DNA from: an uncultured Kiritimatiellota bacterium | GTDB lineage: Bacteria > Verrucomicrobiota > Kiritimatiellia > RFP12 > DVOR01 | NCBI GenBank assembly: GCA_944391085.1 | Contig: CALXSE010000006.1 | Span: forward strand, 51,964 to 115,963 | DNA length: 64,000 nt | Direction: 5' to 3' | Shown here: positions 17,212-25,521 of the stretch, one piece after another | How positions within the stretch are numbered: position 1 is the stretch's first letter | How the letters are laid out: each line of letters starts with the position of its first letter | The notes under the pieces: generated by a model | What the model saw: only the letters and a program-made list of their open reading frames with translations | Database searches by the model: none | What the model was told of the DNA's origin: nothing | Translations under genes and position numbers: made by a program

Positions 17212-17220
17212 TGGTATGAT
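17212..17220 (+). promoter_or_regulatory. Extended -10 promoter of speA
   Basis: TGG-TATGAT, 48 bases before the speA ATG; no good -35. A strong AGGAGGAG ribosome-binding site follows at 17253-17260. Confidence 0.55.
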
Positions 17221-17268
17221 GGGGGGCAAGTGCGAGGGGATTGGCCCGTCGCAGGAGGAGAATCGAAG

Positions 17269-19203
17269 ATGGCCAAGGGCACGACGGATGCGTTGAGCGG
17301 TTGGAACGCGGTGAAGAGCGCGGAGCTCTATGGCGTGGATGCCTGGGGACGGAATTACTTCGGGGTCTCCCCTGACGGTTTTGCGACGGTGCGCCTGAGC
17401 CACCGCGGCAAGCCGATGGACGTGAAGTTCGCCCAAATCGTGCAGGAGCTGCGCGAGCGGGGGATGAGCCTGCCGGTGCTGCTGCGCTTCAGCGACATCC
17501 TGGCCGACCGCATCCGCGTGATCAACGAGACCTTCGCGAAGGCCATCAAGGATTACGGCTACAGGGGCGTCTACCGCGGCGTCTACCCCATCAAGGTGAA
17601 CCAGCAGCAACAGGCCGTGCAGGACGTGGTGCGCTTCGGGCGGCCGTGGCACCACGGGCTGGAGGCGGGGTCGAAGGCCGAGCTCATCGCGGCGCTGGCC
17701 TACATGCAGGATCCCGAGGCCTACATCGTCTGCAACGGCTACAAAGACGAGGAGTTCGTGCGCCTGGCGCTGGGCTCGCTGAAGATGGGCCTTCAGACGA
17801 TGCTGGTGCTGGAGAGCCTGGAGGAGCTGGACATCATCCTGCGCGTGGCCGAGGAGATGGACGTGAAGCCGCGCATCGGCATCCGCGTGAAGCTGAGCAG
17901 CAAGGTGGGGGGGAAGTGGAGCGAAAGCGGGGGCGACCGCTCGGTCTTCGGGCTCACCGCCGGGCAGATGATCGCGGCGGTGGACCGCCTGCGCGAGGCG
18001 GGGCGCCTGGACTGCCTGGAGATGCTGCATTACCACCTCGGCTCCCAGGTGCCGAACATCCGCGAGATCCGCGACACCATCAAGGAGGCGAGCCGCTTTT
18101 ACGTGGGGCTGGTGAAGGAGGGCGCGCCGATGGGCGTCTTCGACATCGGCGGCGGGCTGGCCATCGACTACGACGGCAGCCACACGAACTTCGAGAGCAG
18201 CGCGAACTACGACGTCTCGGAATACTGCGCCGACGTGGTGGAGGGCATCATGCTGGCGTGCGACCACGCGAGCGTCCCCCACCCCACCATCGTCAGCGAA
18301 TCCGGGCGCGCGCTCATCGGCTATTACTCCGTGCTCCTGGTGGACGTGCTGGGCACGACGACCTTCGAGACGGAGGTGCCCGAGCACGACCCCGTGCTGG
18401 AGGACGCCACCCTGCCCGACTGCATCGTGAACCTGCTCGACGTCTCCAAGAACCTGCGCACGAAGAACCTGCCGGAATATTTCAACGACGCGCTCTACTA
18501 CCGCGAGGAAATCCAGAAGGCCTTCAAGCAGGGGCAGGTGACGCTGCGCCAGCACGCCGCCGCAGACCGCGTCTTCTGGTCCATCCTCACGCGCATCCGC
18601 GCCGAGGTGCCCAAGCTCAAGTACGTGCCCGAAGACCTCTCCGGCCTCGACGAGGCGATGGCGGACATCTACTACTGCAACTTCTCGGTCTTCCAATCCC
18701 TCCCCGACGCCTGGGCCATCGACCAGCTCTTCCCCATCATGCCCATCTCGCGCCTCTGCGAGAAGCCCACCCGCAGCGCCCACCTCTCCGACATCACCTG
18801 CGACTGCGACGGGCAGATCGACAAGTTCATCGACCTGCACGACGTCAAGCACGCCCTCCCCCTCCACCCCGTCCGGGAGGGCGACGACTACATCCTCGGC
18901 GCCTTCCTCGTCGGCGCCTACCAGGAGACCCTCGGCGACCTGCACAACCTCTTCGGCGACACCAACATCGTCTCCGTCTCCCTCGACGACGACGGCGACA
19001 TCGACTTCACCGACGAGGTCGAGGGCGACACCGTCGAGGAGGTGCTCTCCTACGTGGAATACGACACCGCCGACCTCGTCTCGCGCTTCCGCCGCCTGAC
19101 CGACGCCGCCGTCAAGGCCAAGCGCATCACCCCCGCCGAGCGCCGCCGCATCCTCTCCACCTACGCCAACGGCCTGCGCGGCTACACCTATTTCGAGCTC
19201 TGA
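17269..19203 (+). CDS. speA: Biosynthetic arginine decarboxylase
   Basis: PLP enzyme converting arginine to agmatine for polyamine synthesis. The 644 residues match the SpeA family. The PLP lysine is K109 in GVYPIKVNQQQQ. The glycine-rich phosphate-binding DIGGGLAIDYDGS and the SESGRALIGYY segment are typical, and an insertion-rich C-terminal half is present as in E. coli SpeA. The ATG follows AGGAGGAG by 8 bases; an upstream in-frame start is ignored for that reason. A MalY-type aminotransferase follows after 2 bases, so they share a transcript. No agmatinase or agmatine deiminase lies in the window. Confidence 0.96.
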   Translation: MAKGTTDALSGWNAVKSAELYGVDAWGRNYFGVSPDGFATVRLSHRGKPMDVKFAQIVQELRERGMSLPVLLRFSDILADRIRVINETFAKAIKDYGYRGVYRGVYPIKVNQQQQAVQDVVRFGRPWHHGLEAGSKAELIAALAYMQDPEAYIVCNGYKDEEFVRLALGSLKMGLQTMLVLESLEELDIILRVAEEMDVKPRIGIRVKLSSKVGGKWSESGGDRSVFGLTAGQMIAAVDRLREAGRLDCLEMLHYHLGSQVPNIREIRDTIKEASRFYVGLVKEGAPMGVFDIGGGLAIDYDGSHTNFESSANYDVSEYCADVVEGIMLACDHASVPHPTIVSESGRALIGYYSVLLVDVLGTTTFETEVPEHDPVLEDATLPDCIVNLLDVSKNLRTKNLPEYFNDALYYREEIQKAFKQGQVTLRQHAAADRVFWSILTRIRAEVPKLKYVPEDLSGLDEAMADIYYCNFSVFQSLPDAWAIDQLFPIMPISRLCEKPTRSAHLSDITCDCDGQIDKFIDLHDVKHALPLHPVREGDDYILGAFLVGAYQETLGDLHNLFGDTNIVSVSLDDDGDIDFTDEVEGDTVEEVLSYVEYDTADLVSRFRRLTDAAVKAKRITPAERRRILSTYANGLRGYTYFEL

Positions 19204-19205
19204 CC

Positions 19206-20375
19206 ATGAGCGTCTACGACAGCGCCTACTTCGACCGCCCCCTCGGCCGAGACCGTTCCGACAGCGTCAAATGGACCCAGTTCGGCCCGGACGTCATCCC
19301 GCTGTGGATCGCGGACATGGACTTCCCCGCCTGCGACGAGATCGTCCAGGCCCTCACCGCCCGCGCCCAGGAGGGCTGCTACGGCTACGCCCGCGACTCG
19401 CGCCCCGCCATCCAGGCGATGATCGACTACCACCGCCGCCTCTACGGCTGGGAGATCGATCCCGACTGGGTCGTCCCCCAGCCCGGCGTCGTCACCGCGC
19501 TCAACCTCTTCTGCCGCCTGCTGCGCGACATGCGCCCGGGCCGCTCCGACGTCTTCATCAACGAGCCGGTCTACCACCACTTCATGTCCGCCGCCCGGCT
19601 CCAGCGCGTCCGCGAACGCCGCTTGGCGTTGCGCCCCTTCGGCGGGCCGCTCCCGGAAGGCCTTGAGGCCATCGACGCCCGCGGCGCCGGCGGCTGGATG
19701 CTCTGCAACCCGCAGAACCCCCTCGGCCACCTGTGGACGCGCGACGAGCTCACCCGCATCCTCGACTTCGCCGCCGCCAACGACCTCCTCGTCGCCTCCG
19801 ACGAAATCCACGGCGGCCTCGTCCTCGACCCGCCCCACGCCTACCTGCCCCTGCTCTCCCTGGCCCGCTCCGACGCCGAGCGCCGCCGCCTCATCGCCTT
19901 CGTCGCCCCCAGCAAGACCTGGAACGTCCCCGGCCTGGGCTGCGCCTTCGCCATCGTCCCGGATCCCGTGCTGCGCGAACACTTCACGCGCAACTACGAC
20001 CAGCTCATCCCCGCCGTCAACCTCTTCGGCTGGGTCGGCGCCGAGGCCGCCTACACCCACGGCGAGCCCTGGCGCCTGGCCCTGCTCGACTACCTCCGCG
20101 GCAACCGCGCCCTGCTCGAGGCCTTCGCCGCGCGCCACGGCCTGCCGCTCTGCAAGCTCCAGGCCACCTACCTCGGCTTCCTCGACTGCGCCGCCCTCCT
20201 GCCCAAACTGAACGGGGAAAGCCCGCGCGACTTCTTCCTGCGCACGGCCAAGGTGGCCCTGCACGACGGCGCCATCTTCGGCGCCCCCGGCTGGGTCCGC
20301 ATCAACATCGCCACCCACGCCGACTTGCTCCGCCGGGCCCTCGACCGGATGTCCGAGGCGCTCGCCGCCCTCTGA
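19206..20375 (+). CDS. MalY/PatB-family PLP aminotransferase (cystathionine beta-lyase type)
   Basis: Fold-type I PLP enzyme of 389 residues. The start VKWTQFGPDVIPLWIADMDFP, the central NPQNPLGHLWTRDEL, the ASDEIHGGL aspartate that contacts the PLP pyridine, and the SKTWNVPGLG Schiff-base lysine are the MalY/PatB signature. Members are often C-S lyases acting on cystathionine or cysteine, though side activities vary. It begins 2 bases after speA, so it is co-expressed with polyamine synthesis, and ends 12 bases from the convergent anSME-like gene. The exact substrate is not known; cystathionine beta-lyase is the best guess. Confidence 0.88.
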   Translation: MSVYDSAYFDRPLGRDRSDSVKWTQFGPDVIPLWIADMDFPACDEIVQALTARAQEGCYGYARDSRPAIQAMIDYHRRLYGWEIDPDWVVPQPGVVTALNLFCRLLRDMRPGRSDVFINEPVYHHFMSAARLQRVRERRLALRPFGGPLPEGLEAIDARGAGGWMLCNPQNPLGHLWTRDELTRILDFAAANDLLVASDEIHGGLVLDPPHAYLPLLSLARSDAERRRLIAFVAPSKTWNVPGLGCAFAIVPDPVLREHFTRNYDQLIPAVNLFGWVGAEAAYTHGEPWRLALLDYLRGNRALLEAFAARHGLPLCKLQATYLGFLDCAALLPKLNGESPRDFFLRTAKVALHDGAIFGAPGWVRINIATHADLLRRALDRMSEALAAL

Positions 20376-20387
20376 GCGCCCCCGCCC

Positions 20388-21506
20388 TCACCCCTTCCGC
20401 AGCGCCTCTGCCGCGCGCCGCAGGGGCGGGAGGATGTGCGCGTAGATGCGCTTCCAGGCGGGACACAGGAAGGAGAGCGCGCGGGAATCCCGCGCGGGGT
20501 CGTGCCCGGCGCGGTTCTTGGGACAGTCGCCCTGGCAGAAGGTCAGGTAGGGGCAGGCGCGGCAGGCGGGGTTGTAGGCGGCCTTGCGCGCGCCGAAGGC
20601 CGCGTGCAGGGGGTTGTCCCAGATCTCGTCCCAGTCGTTCTCGTTGACGTTGCCGAGCAGGAGCTCGGGGCGGACGAAGAAATCGCAGGGGTAGACGTCG
20701 CCGTTGTGCTCGACGACGAGGTACGCGCGGCAGTCGCGCCCCATGGCGCAGCTATTGGCCTCGCCGGTGAGCATCCTGGAGACGACGCTGTCGAAGAGGC
20801 GCACGGAGACGGTGCGCAGGTCATGGGCGTGCCACTCGTCGAAGACGGCGATGACGAAATCCGCCCATTCCTCCGGCGTGATGGCATACGGCAACGGCGC
20901 GCCGTCCGGCCCGAACTCCACGCACTCGATGAACTGCAGGAAGCGCTCGCCCAGCCCGTCGCGCAGATACCGATAGGTGCCGACGGGGTCGTGGACGTTG
21001 CTCCGGGAGACCAGCGTGAGGATGTTGTGCTCCACCCCATGCTCGCGCAACAGGCCCAGCCCGCGCATGACGGCGGCGTGGCTGCCGCGCCCCGCGGGGT
21101 CTGGTCGGCGCGCGTCATGGACGGCCTCGGGCCCGTCCACGCTCACGCCGAGCAGGAAGCGGTTCTCCGCGAAGAGCCGCGCCAGCCCGGGCGTGAGCAG
21201 CGTGCCGTTGGTCTGGACGCAGTTGGTAATTTGCGTGCCGGGGCGGGCGTAGCGGCGCTGCAGGCGCAGCAGCAGGCGGTAAAAATCCTCGCCCATGAGC
21301 AGGGGCTCACCCCCCTGGAAGGCGAAGGTGTGCGCGGGGAAGGGCAACGCCAAGAACCCGCGCACCAGGCGCGTGAGCGTGGCCTCGTCCATGCGGTGGA
21401 CGCGCCGTTGCGGGTAGAGCCCCGCCTTCCCAAGGTAAAAACAGTAGGCGCACCGGAGGTTGCAGTCCGCCCCGGCCGGCTTGATGAGCAGGGAGAAGGG
21501 GCGCAT
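20388..21506 (-). CDS. Anaerobic sulfatase-maturating-type radical SAM/SPASM enzyme
   Basis: Likely converts the active-site Cys (or Ser) of sulfatases into formylglycine without oxygen. It has 372 residues. The radical SAM cluster is CNLRCAYC (C15, C19, C22), then FAFQGGEPLL, SVDGPEAVHDARR, and a SPASM region with CAMGRDC, YPCDFF, CRACPYLTFCQGDC and a final C that would hold two auxiliary clusters. Its probable client is the CTPSR sulfatase encoded at 36,219. It ends the nfu-tsaE-nadA transcript, 3 bases after nadA. A SPASM enzyme with another peptide substrate cannot be excluded, but the length and motifs fit anSME well. Confidence 0.88.
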   Translation of the reverse strand: MRPFSLLIKPAGADCNLRCAYCFYLGKAGLYPQRRVHRMDEATLTRLVRGFLALPFPAHTFAFQGGEPLLMGEDFYRLLLRLQRRYARPGTQITNCVQTNGTLLTPGLARLFAENRFLLGVSVDGPEAVHDARRPDPAGRGSHAAVMRGLGLLREHGVEHNILTLVSRSNVHDPVGTYRYLRDGLGERFLQFIECVEFGPDGAPLPYAITPEEWADFVIAVFDEWHAHDLRTVSVRLFDSVVSRMLTGEANSCAMGRDCRAYLVVEHNGDVYPCDFFVRPELLLGNVNENDWDEIWDNPLHAAFGARKAAYNPACRACPYLTFCQGDCPKNRAGHDPARDSRALSFLCPAWKRIYAHILPPLRRAAEALRKG

Positions 21507-21509
21507 GGG

Positions 21510-22541
21510 TCAGAGGGCGAGCATCCGCTCGACGGAGGCCCGGGCGTCCGGGATCAGGGCATCGTCCACGCGCACCCGGCACGCCTCCGGCCACTCGGTG
21601 AGCGTGCGGAGCAGGGCCTCCGGCGTGGTGCGCCCCATGTCCGCGCAGAGGATGGGCCGCAGGGGATGGATGCGCAGGTGGCCGTTCGCGGCGGCCAGGC
21701 GGCGCACCAGGCGGTCTTCCGTGCCGATGATCAGCTCCGCGCCGGGCTCCGCGCGGGAGACGGCCTCGATGATGGCCTTGGTGGAGCCCACGTGCTCGGC
21801 CTGCGCGGCCACGGGGCTCGGGGCCTCGGGGTGGATGAGCAGCTCCGCGTCCGGGTGCGCGGCGCGCGCCGCGGCCACGTCGCCGGGCGTGAACCCGGCG
21901 TGGATGGGGCAACACCCGTCCCACGCCACGAGCGTCGCGGCGCGGATCTGCGCGTCGGAGAGGCCGCCGTCCGCCATGCCGCGGTGCCAGAGCGCCACCT
22001 CGCCCTCGCGGCCGAGGGCGCGCATGATGTTGGTGCACAGGTGCTGATCCGGCGCGAAGAAGATGCGGCAGCCCCGCGAGAGGAAGTGCTCCACCACCCG
22101 GCGCCCGTTGCCGGACGTGCAGGCCGCGCCGCCGTGGCGCCCGCAGAAGGCCTTGACCTCCGCGCTGGAGTTGACATAGACGATGGGCGCCCACCTGGCC
22201 TTCGGCGCAGCGGCGCGCAGGCGCTCCCACGCGGCCTCGAGGGCCGGCGCGGCGGCCATGTCCGCCATCGGGCACCCGGCGCGCGGCACGGGCAGCCAGA
22301 CGCTCCGCCCCGGCCCGCGGGAGAGGATGTCCGCGGTCTCGGCCATGAAGCGCACGCCGCAGAAGACGATGCGCTCGGCCTGGGAGCGCGCCGCCAGGCG
22401 CGACAGTTCCAGCGAATCGCCCACCGCGTCGCAATGCGCGATGATGTCGCTCGCCTGATAATGGTGGCCCAGAATCAGCAGCCGCGCGCCCCATTCGGCG
22501 CGCGCGCGCTCAATTGCCACGGACACCGCCTCGTCAGCCAT
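21510..22541 (-). CDS. nadA: Quinolinate synthase A
   Basis: [4Fe-4S] enzyme that condenses iminoaspartate with dihydroxyacetone phosphate to quinolinate in NAD synthesis. It has 343 residues. Family blocks seen: LGHHYQASDI, GDSLELSR, FCGVRFMAETADIL, FFAPDQHL and HVGSTKAI. Probable cluster cysteines are in RAGCPMADM, GCCPIHAGF and LCADMGRTTPE, the E. coli-like arrangement. It lies 3 bases after tsaE and 3 before the anSME gene. No nadB or nadC is in the window. Fe-S supply could come from the Nfu protein encoded first in the same operon. Confidence 0.94.
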   Translation of the reverse strand: MADEAVSVAIERARAEWGARLLILGHHYQASDIIAHCDAVGDSLELSRLAARSQAERIVFCGVRFMAETADILSRGPGRSVWLPVPRAGCPMADMAAAPALEAAWERLRAAAPKARWAPIVYVNSSAEVKAFCGRHGGAACTSGNGRRVVEHFLSRGCRIFFAPDQHLCTNIMRALGREGEVALWHRGMADGGLSDAQIRAATLVAWDGCCPIHAGFTPGDVAAARAAHPDAELLIHPEAPSPVAAQAEHVGSTKAIIEAVSRAEPGAELIIGTEDRLVRRLAAANGHLRIHPLRPILCADMGRTTPEALLRTLTEWPEACRVRVDDALIPDARASVERMLAL

Positions 22542-22544
22542 CGC

Positions 22545-22982
22545 TCATTCCTCCGTCAGGGTCGCCCGGCGCGTGCCGGCCTCGGTCAGCGCCAGGCGCA
22601 GGGTCAGCCGGTGCGGGGCCTCGGCGGCCAGCACGCGCGCCGCGCGCTCGGGCCATTCGACGACCACGCGGGCGCCGCCTTCCAGCGCCTCCTCCAGCCC
22701 CAGGTCGTAGAGCCCCTCGGGCGTGGCCAAGCGGTACAGGTCGAAATGCGCCAGCGTGCCCCCGCCCGGGAGCGGATAGGCGTTCGCCAGCGTGAAGGTC
22801 GGGCTCGTCACGGGCCGCGTCACGCCGTAGACCCGCGCCAGCGCCTGGGTGAAGGTCGTCTTCCCCGCGCCGAGGTCGCCGACCAGGAGCAACACGCCCC
22901 CGGGGCGCAGGCGCGGCGCGACGGCCTCCGCCAGCGCGGCGGTGTCCTCCAGCGAACGCAGCTCCCGGGACAGCACGTCCAT
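22545..22982 (-). CDS. tsaE: tRNA threonylcarbamoyladenosine biosynthesis ATPase TsaE
   Basis: ATPase partner of TsaD/TsaB in making t6A37 on ANN-decoding tRNAs, including the Ile and Lys tRNAs in this window. It is 145 residues. The P-loop is GDLGAGKTTFTQAL, followed by the family block SPTFTLANAYP and AHFDLYRL, then EWPERA near the C-terminus. The ATG directly abuts the stop of nfu. Typical size and motifs; tsaB and tsaD are not present here. Confidence 0.95.
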   Translation of the reverse strand: MDVLSRELRSLEDTAALAEAVAPRLRPGGVLLLVGDLGAGKTTFTQALARVYGVTRPVTSPTFTLANAYPLPGGGTLAHFDLYRLATPEGLYDLGLEEALEGGARVVVEWPERAARVLAAEAPHRLTLRLALTEAGTRRATLTEE

Positions 22983-23213
22983 TTACATCACGCGCTCGAC
23001 TTCGATCTCGGGGTCGACCTCCTCGCGCAGGATGCGCTGGATGCCGTCCTTGATCGTCATGGTCGCGTGGGGGCAGCACCCGCACGCGCCGCGCAGGCGC
23101 AGGTGCACGGTCTTGCCCTCGATGTCGATGAGCTCCATGTCCCCGCCGTCGGCCTGCAACATCCCGCGCAGCTCTTCCAGCTTGGCGCGGATCTTCTCGT
23201 TCAACTCGTTCAT
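22983..23213 (-). CDS. NifU C-terminal-domain Fe-S carrier (Nfu)
   Basis: A small 76-residue Nfu protein expected to hold and hand over a [4Fe-4S] cluster. The key motif is GACGCCPHATMTIKDGI, in which the CxxC pair bridges a cluster between two subunits; LQADGGDMELI is also typical. The ATG at 23213 (MNELNEKIR) is chosen because AAAGGAT precedes it and an extended -10 at 23236-23244 starts transcription after the upstream in-frame ATG. It leads an operon with TsaE, NadA and an anSME-like enzyme; the last two are Fe-S proteins and likely recipients. Confidence 0.92.
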   Translation of the reverse strand: MNELNEKIRAKLEELRGMLQADGGDMELIDIEGKTVHLRLRGACGCCPHATMTIKDGIQRILREEVDPEIEVERVM

Positions 23214-23235
23214 GGCTTTAATCCTTTCGCCCGTC

Positions 23236-23244
23236 ATTTTACCA
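23236..23244 (-). promoter_or_regulatory. Extended -10 promoter of the nfu-tsaE-nadA-anSME operon
   Basis: Minus strand TGG-TAAAAT, with the expected start near 23229 and the ribosome-binding site AAAGGAT just below it. Confidence 0.55.
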
Positions 23245-23303
23245 AACCCGCGCCTCCGCGCAAAGGCGCGGGCCGTTTCCGAGCCCGGCCCGTGCCCGCC
23301 GAC

Positions 23304-24764
23304 TCAGCGCGCGGAGAGGTGCGCCCCGACGGAGAGGATGCGCGGCTCGGCGCGGCTTTCCTCGACCACGAGGCGGAGCGCGGCGATCTCGACGGGCTCC
23401 TTGAGGCGGAGGATGCGTTTGTGGCCGATGGTGGTGGCGCCGGCGAGGGTCTCCCAGGCGTCCGATCCGGGGCGCCTGGCCTCGAAGCGGAAGCGCTCGA
23501 CGAGCTGGCCCTGGGCGATGTCCTCCTGCGCCACGAGGGTGTCGACGCGGATGGGCCTGGCGAGGGCGAACTCGGTCTGCCCGGGCTTGACGGCCCCCAG
23601 CAGGTTCGTCCCGAACGTCTTGCGGATCGCCTCGCCGAAGGCGCGCAGGCGCGCGACGTCGGTCTCATGGATGCGCCCCTGGGCGGTGGGCGGGACGTTG
23701 AGGAGGAGGACGGCGTTGCGCCCGACGGAGCGGTCGTAGATGGAGAGGAGCTTGTCGAGGCTCTTCACCTGGCCGTCCTGCTCGGGGTGCCAGAACCAGC
23801 CGGGGCGGATCGAGACGTCGCACTCCGCCGGATACCACACGCAATGGTGGGAGGCGAGGACCTCGTCAAGGGAGCCGAGGCTGGGGGAGTTCGCCGAGAG
23901 CCTTTCCTGGGCGAGGGCGCGCTTGGCCTGGGCGGCGATGTCCTGGCCGTCGAAGTGGAAGGGGGCGAAGCCTTCGCGGATGGCCTCGTTGTCGACGGCC
24001 TCGGCGGGGATGACGGACCACTCGCTCTCGCGGGCGAGGCCCGATTCGTTGCCCACCCAGCGCACGTCGGGGCCGGAGACGGCGATGACGCAGTCGGGGT
24101 TGCGCGCGCGGATGGCGGCGTAGTAGCGCGCCCAGTCGTAGGTCTGGCGCTTGCCGTTGGGGCCCTCGCCGCAGGCGCCGTCAAACCAGATCTCGTCGAT
24201 GGGGCCGTAGTTCTCGAAGAGCTCCTCGAGCTGGCCCACGAAGAAGTCGTTGTAGGCCTCGGTGCCGTAGGTCGGCTCGTGGCGATCCCACGGCGAGAGG
24301 TAGAAGCCCACCCGCAGGCCCTCGGCGCGGCAGGCGTCGGCGAACTCGCGGCAGAGGTCTCCCTTGCCGCCCTTCCAGGGGGAGGCCGCGACGGTGTGCG
24401 CGGTGAGCTTGCTGGGCCACAGGCAGAAGCCGTCATGGTGCTTGGCCGTGAGGATGGCGAGCCGGAAGCCGGCGTCCTTCAGGGCGCGGGCCCACTGGCG
24501 GCAGTCCAGGTCGGTGGGGTTGAACAGCCCGGGGTCTTCCCTGCCGTCGCCCCACTCGCGGTTCGTGAAGGTGTTGATGCCGAAGTGGACGAAGGCCGTC
24601 AGCTCCAGCCGCTGCCAGGCCAGCTGGCGCGGCTCGGGCCGCACCTGGGCGACGGCGGCGAGCTTGGTGAGCTCGGCGGGGGAAAGGTCGGCCACGCGGG
24701 TCTGCGCCGCGCAGGGCGCGGCGAGGCAGAGGGCAAGCAGGGGGAGCAGGAATCGTGTCTTCAT
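23304..24764 (-). CDS. Secreted GH29 alpha-L-fucosidase
   Basis: Retaining exo-glycosidase that should remove alpha-L-fucose from glycans such as mucin or milk oligosaccharides. The 486 residues begin with a clear signal peptide (MKTRFLLPLLALCLAAPCAA). Catalytic-domain marks are FVHFGINTFTNREWG, LTAKHHDGFCLWPS, GFYLSPWDRHEPTYG, and the nucleophile D195 in DEIWFDGA. A beta-sandwich-like domain ends the protein. A TAAAAT hexamer ends 9 bases before the ATG, leaving little or no leader; AGGG just before the ATG may serve as a weak ribosome-binding site. Together with the sialidase and sulfatase it suggests host-glycan use. Confidence 0.93.
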   Translation of the reverse strand: MKTRFLLPLLALCLAAPCAAQTRVADLSPAELTKLAAVAQVRPEPRQLAWQRLELTAFVHFGINTFTNREWGDGREDPGLFNPTDLDCRQWARALKDAGFRLAILTAKHHDGFCLWPSKLTAHTVAASPWKGGKGDLCREFADACRAEGLRVGFYLSPWDRHEPTYGTEAYNDFFVGQLEELFENYGPIDEIWFDGACGEGPNGKRQTYDWARYYAAIRARNPDCVIAVSGPDVRWVGNESGLARESEWSVIPAEAVDNEAIREGFAPFHFDGQDIAAQAKRALAQERLSANSPSLGSLDEVLASHHCVWYPAECDVSIRPGWFWHPEQDGQVKSLDKLLSIYDRSVGRNAVLLLNVPPTAQGRIHETDVARLRAFGEAIRKTFGTNLLGAVKPGQTEFALARPIRVDTLVAQEDIAQGQLVERFRFEARRPGSDAWETLAGATTIGHKRILRLKEPVEIAALRLVVEESRAEPRILSVGAHLSAR

Positions 24765-24870
24765 GGCGCCCTATTTTACCCCCGCCCGGCCGGGCCGTCG
24801 CCCAGGGCGGCCCTTCCACCCGGCGCTGCCTCCTGCAGTGCGCAGACGGGCGCCGCGGGACGGGGAGGCG

Positions 24871-25521
24871 TCAGGGCTTGGGGCGGGAGACGCGGCGCAT
24901 GACGGCCTTGGCGATGAACCATTGGGCGACGCCGAAGGCCGCGAAGAACGCCGCGACGAAGAGGACGACGAAGACGGGATGCTGCGCCCAGAGCCCCTTG
25001 AGCCAGGCGATGAGGGGCGCGTAGAGCGTGGGCATGAAGTAAACGGTGATGACGCTTTGCAGGAGGCAGGAGAGGGCGGAGTAGAGCGTGTAGAGGCCGA
25101 AGTGGACGCGGAGCATGGCCGCCGCGAGGATGGTGGGGGTGCGGATACCGGGGGTGAAGCGGATGACGAACATCGTCTTGCCGATGTGCCGGTCAAGGAA
25201 GTGGCTGCAGGCCTCGATCTGCCCCTGATGCCTGCGGATCCAGCGCGAGCGGGCCACGTAGCGCATGGCGAAGCGGACGGGCAGGTAGGTGAGGATGTCG
25301 CCGACGAAGACGCCCCAGAAGGTGGCCTGGAGCGCCGTCATGCGCCCCATGATGCCCTCGGAGATGAGCGGCGGGACGATCGTCCAGCAGACGATGTTCT
25401 CGCCGAAAAAGGTGGCGAAGGCGGTGAGCCAGCCCTGCGTCCACGGGAAGTCGGCCGAGGCGCGGATGCCCTCGACGACCGCGTCCAGGTCGATCCCGGC
25501 GAAGGCAAGGCAAAGGCTCAT
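24871..25521 (-). CDS. DedA-family membrane protein
   Basis: A 216-residue integral membrane protein of the DedA/SNARE-associated family, whose members work in lipid-carrier flipping and envelope homeostasis. Family marks: an amphipathic re-entrant first segment (WLTAFATFFGENIVCW), GVFVGDILTYLPVRFAMRY, then IGKTMFVIRFTPGIRTPTILAAAM with the conserved RFxPGxR core, and C-terminal membrane helices. Its ATG overlaps the stop of the ftsI-like gene (ATGA), so it belongs to the cell-wall operon, where recycling of the undecaprenyl carrier would fit; that role is inference. The long open frame upstream is a shadow of the ftsI-like gene. Confidence 0.88.
   Translation of the reverse strand: MSLCLAFAGIDLDAVVEGIRASADFPWTQGWLTAFATFFGENIVCWTIVPPLISEGIMGRMTALQATFWGVFVGDILTYLPVRFAMRYVARSRWIRRHQGQIEACSHFLDRHIGKTMFVIRFTPGIRTPTILAAAMLRVHFGLYTLYSALSCLLQSVITVYFMPTLYAPLIAWLKGLWAQHPVFVVLFVAAFFAAFGVAQWFIAKAVMRRVSRPKP

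Noticed and set aside
20436..24902. 1,488-codon plus-strand frame
   Set aside because: Runs opposite five well-supported genes (anSME, nadA, tsaE, nfu, GH29); no recognisable domain.
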